From positions 1,364,001-1,428,000 of the forward strand of contig OZ240676.1 of the NCBI GenBank assembly GCA_965198895.1: 64,000 bases of DNA, written 5' to 3'. This stretch comes from LMUY01 sp965198895 (GTDB taxonomy: Bacteria > Pseudomonadota > Alphaproteobacteria > Acetobacterales > Acetobacteraceae). How positions within the stretch are numbered: the first letter of the stretch is position 1; each line of letters starts with the position of its first letter. A model generated the notes under the pieces. It was not told the origin of the DNA and made no database searches. It saw only the letters and a list, made by a program, of their open reading frames with translations. The position numbers were made by a program, and so were the translations under genes. Positions 25,017 to 33,600 of this stretch are shown here, one piece after another.

Positions 25017-25892
25017 ATGGAAATCACCCGGGTCGGGGTGATCGGCGCCGGGCAGATGGGCAACGGCATAGCGCATGTTTGCGCGTTGGCCGGGCTGCCG
25101 GTGGTGTTGCTGGATGCCAATGCGGAGGCCCTGCCCCGGACCATGGCGGCGATGGCCAAGTCCATGGACCGGCAGGTCGGCAAGGGCACGATCACGGCCG
25201 AGGCGAAGGAGCAGGCACTCGGCCGCATCCAGACCACGACCGATTACGCCGCCTTCGCCGCCTGCGACTTCGTCATCGAGGCGGCGACCGAGCGCGAGGA
25301 GATCAAGCATAGCATCTTCCGGACCCTGACGCCGCATTTGGCCGAGGGCGCGATGCTGGCGACCAACACCTCTTCCATCTCGATCACCCGTCTGGCGGCG
25401 GCGACCGATCGTCCGGAGCGGTTCATCGGCATGCACTTCATGAACCCGGTCCCGGTCATGAAGCTCGTGGAGGTGATCCGCGGCATCGCCACCGGCGAGC
25501 CGACGTTCCAGGCGGTGCAGGCCCTGGCCCAGCGTCTCGGCAAGACGACGGCGGTGGCGGAGGACTTCCCGGGCTTCATCGTCAACCGCATCCTGGTGCC
25601 GATGATCAACGAGGCCGCCTACACGCTGCACGAAGGCGTGGGCAGCGTCACCAGCATCGATACGGCGCTGAAGCTCGGCGCCAATCACCCGATGGGCCCG
25701 TTCGAACTCGCCGATTTCATCGGGTTGGACACCTGCCTGTCGATCATGCAGGTGGTCCATGGCGGGCTGTCGGACAGCAAATACCGGCCCTGCCCACTAT
25801 TGGCCAAATACGTCGAAGCCGGCTGGTTAGGCCGCAAGACCGGGCGCGGGTTCTACGACTACTCGGTCACCCCACCCAAACCGACAAGATGA
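25017..25892 (+). CDS. hbd: 3-hydroxybutyryl-CoA dehydrogenase
   Basis: A 291-residue NAD(P)-dependent enzyme interconverting 3-hydroxyacyl-CoA (short chain) and acetoacyl-CoA, used in butyrate, PHB or beta-oxidation metabolism. The nucleotide-binding motif GVIGAGQMGNGIAHV starts at about residue 7. The catalytic His is in GMHFMNPVPVMKLVEVI, with a Glu in this segment as its partner, and DFPGFIVNRILVPMINEA marks the domain junction. The size is normal and no fused hydratase domain is present. It starts 2 bp after etfA, so ETF supply and hydroxyacyl-CoA oxidation are expressed together. Confidence 0.94.
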   Translation: MEITRVGVIGAGQMGNGIAHVCALAGLPVVLLDANAEALPRTMAAMAKSMDRQVGKGTITAEAKEQALGRIQTTTDYAAFAACDFVIEAATEREEIKHSIFRTLTPHLAEGAMLATNTSSISITRLAAATDRPERFIGMHFMNPVPVMKLVEVIRGIATGEPTFQAVQALAQRLGKTTAVAEDFPGFIVNRILVPMINEAAYTLHEGVGSVTSIDTALKLGANHPMGPFELADFIGLDTCLSIMQVVHGGLSDSKYRPCPLLAKYVEAGWLGRKTGRGFYDYSVTPPKPTR

Positions 25893-25930
25893 ACCCGGGG
25901 CAGTAAGACCAACAGCACCTCACCCCCTAG

Positions 25931-25956
25931 GGTGCAATGCGCTTTGGCATTGCACC
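25931..25956. repeat. Family D hairpin, single copy between convergent operons
   Basis: GGTGCAATGC at 25931-25940 and GCATTGCACC at 25947-25956 form a perfect 10-bp stem around loop GCTTTG. It lies between the stop of hbd and the end of the cellulose operon, where it may act as a terminator for either. Confidence 0.8.
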
Positions 25957-26017
25957 AGACAAACGCCCCGATCATCGCGACGGGAAGGTCGATTAGTCAG
26001 TCTAAGGCGGCTAGCGG

Positions 26018-26482
26018 TCAGCGGCGGCTGTAGCTCATCACCACCACATTGCCCGAGCCGCGGTCGAGGCGGCGGGCGGTGAGGCTCGACTTGCTGCCGG
26101 GCTGCTGGGCAAGCCAGGCGTCGTACAGCCCCTCCAGCAGCGCGCTGAGCCACTGCCCGGCCGGCGTGCCCAGCGAGCCGATCCGTGGCAAGCCGGTGTG
26201 GGTGACCTCGAGCGCGCGATCGGCCTCGTTCAGGTGCAGGCTCACCTCGCCCCAGCCGAGACCGTCCAGGGCGTCGTTGATCTCCATCTCAAGCGCGGCG
26301 AGCGTGGTCACGGGGGGGATCGGCACCATCCGCGCCATCCGCCGCCCCACGCCGCGCAGCATGTCGTCGCGCTCGTCACGGCCGGCGAGGCTGTCCACTT
26401 CCTCGGCCAAGGCCCTCAGGAAGGTCCGCCAATCGATCGAAGAAGCGGCCCGGGTGCGACGCAGGCTCAACGCTTGGTCCAC
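26018..26482 (-). CDS. bcsD: Cellulose synthase subunit D (BcsD)
   Basis: A 154-residue protein, about the size of the Komagataeibacter BcsD that forms a periplasmic octameric ring guiding four glucan chains. The likeness is high along its length: FLRALAEEVDSLAG, DMLRGVGRRMA, LEMEINDALDGLGWGEVSL, LPRIGSLGTPAGQWLS and LLEGLYDAWLAQQPG all have direct counterparts. The start is a GTG at 26482 with AGGAG about ten bases upstream, overlapping the bcsC stop (TAGGAG); the open frame extending further upstream is antisense-free but inside bcsC and is rejected. BcsD is last in the operon and is associated with ordered, crystalline cellulose. Confidence 0.92.
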   Translation of the reverse strand: MDQALSLRRTRAASSIDWRTFLRALAEEVDSLAGRDERDDMLRGVGRRMARMVPIPPVTTLAALEMEINDALDGLGWGEVSLHLNEADRALEVTHTGLPRIGSLGTPAGQWLSALLEGLYDAWLAQQPGSKSSLTARRLDRGSGNVVVMSYSRR

Positions 26483-26495
26483 GCTTGCGGCGCTC

Positions 26496-29400
26496 CTATT
26501 GCGGCGGGTTGTTGAAGGTGTAGCGGGCATAGACCAGCCCGGTTCCCTCGGTGAAGTTACCCGAGCGGTCGAACCCGGCCTGGGCGCCGACATGCAGGTT
26601 GTTGTTGACGCGGTAGTCGATGTCGCCGTGCGCCCCGCCCGCCAGCCCCGTGCCGCTGAAGCCGCCGAACCGCGTCCCGAAGGTGCTGCCCGCCGTCGTC
26701 TCCAGCAACCCTTCCAGGTTGTTGTCGGTCGGGAACACGCGGGCGCTCTTGGCGCGGTAGCTCTGGACGCCGATGGACCCGCCGACGTTGTAGACGAGGT
26801 CGTCGGTCAGTTGCTGCTTGTAGGACACGGGGATCAGGAACGCGACGTATTGCTGCGGACTGAAGTAGCCACCGTTGCCGATCGTAAAGTTGCCGAGGTT
26901 CTGGCGGAAGCCGAAATACACCGCATTGGCGCCGAGCCGCACCTCCTGCGTCGACGTCGTCCAGACCGGGGTGCTGAATCCGGCCCCCGCCTCGACATCG
27001 GTGTTGTTGGCGACCTGCTCGCCCACCAGGGCCGCAAACCCGGCGCCGGCATAGTAATAGGTGCTCCCGACGGAACCCTCGAAGTTTGCATAGAGGCGAT
27101 TCTTGGTAACGCCGCCGAACTTCTCGCCCGTTCGCCCATCGGTCTGCCCGGCAAACGACAGCAGGCTGTCCGTCACCGCGCGGCGGTCGGCCGTGAGCCG
27201 CAGGTACAAGTCATTGGTCAGCCGGGGCAGGAACTGGACGCCGCCAACGATCTGGTTCTGCTCGAAGCCGATCGGGGTCGTGCCGATATCGGCGGTGACG
27301 AAGCTATAGGCATAGCTCACGTCGAGCCCCGCCCCGGCCGCATCCGTCGTTGGGCTGCGCGAATAGAACGTATTGGTCGTGCCCGCCTGCGCCGCCGTGA
27401 TCGGATTGCTGCCGAACAAGGCGCGCGTCGAGCCCGAGGGCTGCCCGGTATACAGGTAGGTCGGCGTCACCTGCACCTTCAGCCGCCCATAACCGTTTGG
27501 CGAGAAGCTGGCCTCGACCGGTGCCTCCACGTCGAACAGTTTGGACAGGCCGCGGCTGCCGGAGCGGCCACGCAGGGACAGGCTGCCATCCACCTCGGGG
27601 GCGATGGATGCCGAGACCTGCTGGATGCTGCGGTCGATATCGGCGGTCAGCGGATCGGCCGGCAGTTGCTGCGTGGTGCGCAGGCCGGCCCCGTTCGCCC
27701 CCGAACCGGGCTCGTCCGGCGTGGGCGAACTGCTCGAACGGTTCGGGCCGGCCGTTGGGACCAGCGACAGCACGCCGAGATCGTTCTGCGCGACCACCTC
27801 GCCACGTGGCGCCTGGGTCACGCCCGCCTGTTGCGGAACAGCCGCGTCCGGCGCAGGGCCCGCACGAAGCGCGACGCCAGGCGGCACCGAGAGCGGCTGC
27901 GCCGTCGGGCTCGAAGCGAACGGGGCGTAGCCCTGGGACGACCCGGCATTCAAAGGCGTCGCGGTATTCTGGGCGTAGCGCTCGTATTCGCGCGTTACCG
28001 GCTCGGCGTTGGCCACGGGCGCCGGATCGGGCGACGCGTCGTTCATCACATCGGCCGGCTGGTTCAGCGCGTACTGCCGCCCCGGCAGCCAGCCCGGCAC
28101 CATCACGTCCGACGCGTCGGAACTGCTGTCGTTCGCCAATTGCTGCTTGCGCAGGTCACGTGCCTTGCGCAGATCCGCCAACGCCGTCCCGTTATCGCCC
28201 CGTGCCCGCGCCACCTGGGCGGCAGCGAACCAGCCCTGCGGCTCCTCGGGGGAGTCGGTCGTGAGTTGGCGGGCCAACTGCGCGGCGCGACCCATGTCAC
28301 CGGCCGACATGGCGGCCGACACGGCAGCGACTTGCACCGAAACGTCGTTCGGGTTGCGCTTCAGCAGTTCCTGGGTGATCGCGACCGCCGTGCCGGGCTG
28401 CTTCTGCGCCTGGTAGACCCGGGCGAGCGCCATGTTGAGCGCCGGATTCGCCGGGTCCTGCTGCAGGCGCGGCCGCAATTCGCTCAGTGCCTGGGTGGTG
28501 TTGCCGTCGGCGTTCAGGCTGTCGGCCGCCGATACGGCCGCATCGTCCTGCACCGATTGCAGGTTGCTGCGCTGTAGCGGGTTCAACCCGGTCGTCTGCA
28601 GCCCGGCGGTTACGACGTTGGCGTCCCGCGGGTAGCCGGCGCCGACCAGAGCCGCGGCGTAGGCGATCCGCTGCTGCGGCGTCGGCGTACGCGTTGCACC
28701 CAGCGCCGCGCGGATCACCTCGCGGGCCCCCGCCTTGTCGCCGGCCCGCGTGAGAACCTGCGCGAACTGGGCGGCGCGGCCTCCGGTCGGGTCTGGCTTG
28801 GCGGCGAGTGCCACCATGCGCTGTTCCATCGCGGCGGTGCTGGGCTGCGACTTGGCGTCCTGCACATCGCTGGCGATCTCCGACCGCACCCCGACCTCCT
28901 GCATCTCGGGGGTGCGGGCCGCCGGCGGGAGACGGCTGACGAGCGAGCTGGCCAGGCTGTTCTCGTGGTCGGAATCGGCAAAGTAGATGCCGGCGCGCAA
29001 CTGGTCGACGCTCGGGCGCGGCACGTCGGTGACCGAGGCCATGACCTGGCGCGCCTCTGCCTCCCGGTCCTGGCCGAGCAGCGAGCGAGCCAGGGCAAGC
29101 CGCAGCCAGGGATTGGACGGATCGGCGGCCACGGCGGCGCGGAACAGCCCGGTGCGAGCCGCCGGGTCGGACACGCCCTCGGCCTGCTTGCTGAGCGCCT
29201 GGGCCCGGTTCTGCCCCACGGCGTTGCCGCCGCCGAGCGACTGCGCCTGCGAGAATATCTGGTTGGCGTCGTCCGTCTTGCCCTCGCGGGACAGCACATT
29301 GCCCAGGCCGCCCAGGGCCGCGACGTTGCGCGGTTGGCTGCGCAAGGCGGTGCGGAACGATGCCTCCGCCTCCGGTAGCTGGCCCGCGCGGGACTGGATG

Positions 29401-30641
29401 TCGCCGAGTTGCAGGTAATTGCCCGCATTCGGCCGCCTGCCCATCAGTTGGCGCAGCAGCGCCTCGGCCGCGGCGTACTCGCCCCGCTGCGTCAGCGCCG
29501 CGACCCGGGCATATTCGCCGCGGATCTTGCGGGCCGCCTGGGCCCCGTAATTGATGCCGTTGCCATTGCCGTTGCCGCCGCGGGACGCCGCCGAGGTATC
29601 GAGCATCGACTGGTATTGCGTCGCCTTGGACGGATCGATCTCGATCGCCCGGCGGATCAGGTCGCGCCCCTCCGCCTGCCGGTTCTGCTTGAAGCGGACC
29701 AGCGCCAACCCGATGAGCGAGTCGGAATCCTTGTCGTCGGCCGCCACTGCCTTGCTGAACTGCGCATCCGCCTGAGCGATCTTGTTGTTCGACAGATCCT
29801 CGAACCCGGTGGCCCGCAGGCTGCCGGTATCGGCCTGGGCCACATTCAGCAGATGCTGCACGTCGGTGTCGTTCGGATTATGCGCCAGGTAATCCTGGTA
29901 TTTCGCCACGCTGGCCTGGGTGGCAGGCAGCCAGCTCAGCGTCTGGCGCCACGCCTTGTCGGCGGCGTCGGCGACCTGCGGCTCGTGGGTCAGGAATGCC
30001 AGCCGCTTGATGCCCTCGTCGCGCGATTCGTCTCGGTAGGTCAGGAGCTCGGCATAGGCGAGTTGGGCCGGCAAGTCCTGCGGGTTGGCGCGCAGATGCG
30101 CCGCCAGGCCGTCGCGAGCGGCCTGCCAGTTGCCCTCGGTCGCGCCGAGCGTCTGGTAGAACTCGGTCGCCAGGCTCGGCGGCGGCGAGTCGCCCTTGAA
30201 CACCCGGCGATAGGCCGCGAGCGCATCCGCGGCCTTGCCCTGCTGGGCCAGGGCACGCGCCTGGGCCAGGGCGGTCTGGTCGATCGGCCCGACCGTCAGG
30301 GATTGCTGGATGCTGGCAATCCGAGGATCGTCCGGCCGGGCCGCCTTCAGCTTGGCCAGCGCGTCCTGCGCTGCCTTCTGATCACCCCGGTCCGCCGCGG
30401 CCTGGGCCTGCGCGGCCAAGGCATCGACGTTGTTGGGATCCAGTGCCAGCACCCGGGCCAGCGCCTCGTCGGCGAGCTTGGTCTCCGACTTGCTGCGCCA
30501 GTAGGCCGACTGGTCGAGCAGGACGCGGATGACGTCGGACGTGCCGGACTGGTTCCCCGGTGTCTGCGCGCCCGCCCCGAGCGGAAAGGAGGCCACCGAG
30601 GCGAGCAGGAAGGCACGGAAGGCAGCGAGGCGGAACGTCAT
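26496..30641 (-). CDS. bcsC: Cellulose synthase operon protein C (TPR scaffold and outer-membrane export channel)
   Basis: A 1381-residue protein with a signal peptide (LAAFRAFLLASVASFPLGAGAQ). Residues from about 30 to 900 are tandem TPR-type helical repeats (A-L-x-x-DPNN and AxxLRxxPxx patterns) for the periplasm. A Pro/Gln/Ser-rich stretch follows at about 900-1040, then a C-terminal BcsC_C domain of roughly 320 residues rich in aromatic-flanked strands that should form the outer-membrane beta-barrel (ending VYARYTFNNPPQ). AGGAAAG precedes the ATG at 30641 by about 8 bases, which decides the start; it lies 13 bases after the bcsAB stop. Confidence 0.95.
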   Translation of the reverse strand: MTFRLAAFRAFLLASVASFPLGAGAQTPGNQSGTSDVIRVLLDQSAYWRSKSETKLADEALARVLALDPNNVDALAAQAQAAADRGDQKAAQDALAKLKAARPDDPRIASIQQSLTVGPIDQTALAQARALAQQGKAADALAAYRRVFKGDSPPPSLATEFYQTLGATEGNWQAARDGLAAHLRANPQDLPAQLAYAELLTYRDESRDEGIKRLAFLTHEPQVADAADKAWRQTLSWLPATQASVAKYQDYLAHNPNDTDVQHLLNVAQADTGSLRATGFEDLSNNKIAQADAQFSKAVAADDKDSDSLIGLALVRFKQNRQAEGRDLIRRAIEIDPSKATQYQSMLDTSAASRGGNGNGNGINYGAQAARKIRGEYARVAALTQRGEYAAAEALLRQLMGRRPNAGNYLQLGDIQSRAGQLPEAEASFRTALRSQPRNVAALGGLGNVLSREGKTDDANQIFSQAQSLGGGNAVGQNRAQALSKQAEGVSDPAARTGLFRAAVAADPSNPWLRLALARSLLGQDREAEARQVMASVTDVPRPSVDQLRAGIYFADSDHENSLASSLVSRLPPAARTPEMQEVGVRSEIASDVQDAKSQPSTAAMEQRMVALAAKPDPTGGRAAQFAQVLTRAGDKAGAREVIRAALGATRTPTPQQRIAYAAALVGAGYPRDANVVTAGLQTTGLNPLQRSNLQSVQDDAAVSAADSLNADGNTTQALSELRPRLQQDPANPALNMALARVYQAQKQPGTAVAITQELLKRNPNDVSVQVAAVSAAMSAGDMGRAAQLARQLTTDSPEEPQGWFAAAQVARARGDNGTALADLRKARDLRKQQLANDSSSDASDVMVPGWLPGRQYALNQPADVMNDASPDPAPVANAEPVTREYERYAQNTATPLNAGSSQGYAPFASSPTAQPLSVPPGVALRAGPAPDAAVPQQAGVTQAPRGEVVAQNDLGVLSLVPTAGPNRSSSSPTPDEPGSGANGAGLRTTQQLPADPLTADIDRSIQQVSASIAPEVDGSLSLRGRSGSRGLSKLFDVEAPVEASFSPNGYGRLKVQVTPTYLYTGQPSGSTRALFGSNPITAAQAGTTNTFYSRSPTTDAAGAGLDVSYAYSFVTADIGTTPIGFEQNQIVGGVQFLPRLTNDLYLRLTADRRAVTDSLLSFAGQTDGRTGEKFGGVTKNRLYANFEGSVGSTYYYAGAGFAALVGEQVANNTDVEAGAGFSTPVWTTSTQEVRLGANAVYFGFRQNLGNFTIGNGGYFSPQQYVAFLIPVSYKQQLTDDLVYNVGGSIGVQSYRAKSARVFPTDNNLEGLLETTAGSTFGTRFGGFSGTGLAGGAHGDIDYRVNNNLHVGAQAGFDRSGNFTEGTGLVYARYTFNNPPQ

Positions 30642-30654
30642 TGGCAAGCTTTCC

Positions 30655-33600
30655 TCAGAGTCGCCGCGTCGGGATCGTACGGGTCCGCAGGGCCGCCCGC
30701 CGGCGTAGAGCAAAGAAGTAGAAGACGGCGACCAGGATGGAGCCGATCACCATCACACCCACGATCCCGAGCGGCTGGTCGCGCAGGAACCAGGCCGGGT
30801 AGAGCCAGAACGGCAGCCGCCCCGTCGTGTAGACGCCGCCCACCCGGTAGGAGGTGAACCGCCCGCCGGTCAGCAACGACAGGTCGCCCTGGATCAGCGG
30901 GGCCTGGTCCGGGTCGCGCAGCGTCGTCACCAACGCCTCGACGGCCTCCGGAGACCCGCCGAGCAAGGCCACGACGCTGCGTCCGGTGGTCAACGGGCTC
31001 TCCGTCCCGACCAGCGCGCCGGTTTCAGGACCGGCCGAGGCCAGCACCGTCGCGGCCCGCGTGCGATCGCTCCGCTGCGGGTCGCCGAACAGCCGCCGGA
31101 CGCTATCCAACCCGGCAGGCATCTCGATCGTGAGCTTGCCGTTGTTGTCGACCCGGTAGGGCGAGTTCTTCAGCAAATCCGCCGCCGAACCCAGACGCGT
31201 GGTGGTGCCCATCAGCAGCAGGTTGCGGTCCGCCACGCTGTTGACGCCGTCGGGCTTGACCACGAGCAGGCGCACCACCGGGTAGCCGGTCAGCGAGCCG
31301 ATGCGCCCCATCATGTCCAGATACGCGCCGACTTCGACCGAGGTCGGCTGCGCGGGCAGCACCACGGCCGTCTCGGACATGTCGGCCAGGCGGGAGAACG
31401 GGAAGCCCGAGCTCACGAAATAGGCGAGGTTCGGCAGTTCGGCGAAGCGGTAGGCACGGCTGATGTCGAAGGTGCTGTCCGGGTCGACCGCCATCCGCAC
31501 GTCCTGTGGGATGGCCACGCAGTCGCCGCGGTGCAGCGGCCTGGTGTCGAAGAAGAACTGCAGGTCGTTCTGCCCGAACACCTGGTACACCGGCACGTCG
31601 ACCCGCGAGGTGGGCTGCGTCACGCCGAAGTTGAACAGGCGGGAGAACCACGACGCCGTGCGCGACGGCTCGGCCGCCAAGGGCAGGCTGGCGAGGTAGA
31701 GGTCGTTGATGCCGATATCCAGGCGGGAGACGGCCAGGTCCTCGATCGGGCCCGGGGGCGCGCGATACCGCAGGTCCATCGGGAACGCCCGGTTGCGCCA
31801 GGTATACAGGTCGGGCGCGGTGCGGAACGGCACGCGCATGGTGCCCGGCACGTAGCCGGTGCCCTGTAGGTCGGACGCGTCGACCAGTTCGCCGAAGCGG
31901 ACCGGGCGGTCGGACGGGATCCACGCCGGCGCATCGTAGGCCACGCGCTTCGGCACGTCGGGTGCGGTCACGGTGGAGGCGTCGCCCGACAGCGTCCGGC
32001 TGCCCAGCGTGAGCGCGGTGGCCGCGGCGACCGCTTCGGGCCCGGTGCGGCCGGCGATCACCAGCAGGGAGGACGACGGATCGTTCGGGTTCGGCACCAC
32101 GGCCAGGGTCGGGCCGTTCAGCGGCGGCAGCACGACATTGGCCGGGCGGTCCGCGCCCGTGACCACGAGGATGGCATTGCCCTCGGTCGGCGCGCTGTTC
32201 ACCACCGGGAAGGTCGCGCCGCGGAAATCGGCCAGCTGGCCGAACCACGACGAGGCGATGCCGGCGGCTTCCAGCGACTCGTTGGACGCATTGCCCGGCA
32301 GCACGAACGGCAGCGACAGCATGGTCTTTTCGTGCGGATCGAAGAACGGCAGCGGCAGGCGGGACAGGTCGCGCTGCGGCGGCAGACGCTCGAGCGTGAG
32401 CGTCAGCGTGGACGCATCCGAGATTGTCGACCACAGCAGCCCGCTCAGCGGGTCGTTGCATTCGGGGGTGTAGCGGCCGGTGAAGCGGAAGTTCAGCCGG
32501 TTGTTGTCCTGGAAGAACACCGGGCTGATCGGCAGGGTGAAGTTCTCGAACCGCGGCTGGTCACGGTTGACCGGGATGGTGCCGACATATTGCTCGTTCA
32601 GCGTCACGGTGACGTTGCTGAACTCCGGGATCAGCGCCGGGGACATGGCGCCCGACAGGTTCAGCGTCGCGGCGGTCACCACCTCGTCGGCGCGGATGCC
32701 GAACTGCACGCCCTGCAGTTCGCTGGTGCCGCGCAGGGTGAGCGGGCCGAGTGCGCCCAGCTGGTGGATGGTCAGCACCAGCTGCCGTGTCTGCGGCGTG
32801 CCGGTTCCGGCCGCCGGCTGGAACGTGCCGGCGGCGGCCGTGCTGCCCGGCAGCGGGGCCGTCGAAGCGTTGGTTCCAACGTCGCGCGGCAATGGCGGCG
32901 GCGGGCCCGCCGCCGGCGCCACGGCCTGCGAGGCATTGAGCGGGGTGGCGGGCGACGAGACCGGTTGGGCGTTCGGATCGGGCGCGGCGGGCACCCCCAA
33001 CAGACCGGGCGCGCGCGGCTGCGCGGCCGGGGGCGGCGCGGCGGAGGCGGAGAGCGACGGCGCGACGCCCGGGATCGGGCGGACAACGAAGCCGCTGCTC
33101 TGGCCATTCTGGCCGACCGTCTGCGGGTGGGCGGCGGCCGGAACCAGCATCAGCGCGATCGCGGCCGCGGTGCCGATCAGCTGCCGGCGGCCAGGCTTGG
33201 CCGGGCCGGTGCCGGTCGGGCGGCGCGGTGCCTTATCCGGCGGACGGAACAGGCCACCGATGCTGACCAGCACGCGGAACAGGCTGGCCATTGGGCGGTC
33301 GACCGGATAGGCGCTCCAATCCGTCCAGGCGTCGGCGCGGCCGAACACCACCTGCACGATGGCGGCCTCGTCGGCCACGTTGGCGGGCTGGAAGCTCACC
33401 TGCATGAAGCGGGCGTCCCAGCGCAGCAGACGGGCCGGCACCACCACGGGCTCGCCGCCGATGATGAACTCGAACTGCACCAGCGAACCGTCGGTGACGC
33501 CCAGCGGACGCTCGGCCACGACGGAACTGCCGCCCTGCGACAGGTCCTGCGTGATGCCGCTGACGGCGCGGCCGTCAGGCAGGTAGATCGACACTGGCAC

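Noticed and set aside
26049..28577. 842-codon plus-strand frame opposite bcsC and bcsD
   Set aside because: Antisense to two well-supported cellulose genes; composition is that of a mirror frame.
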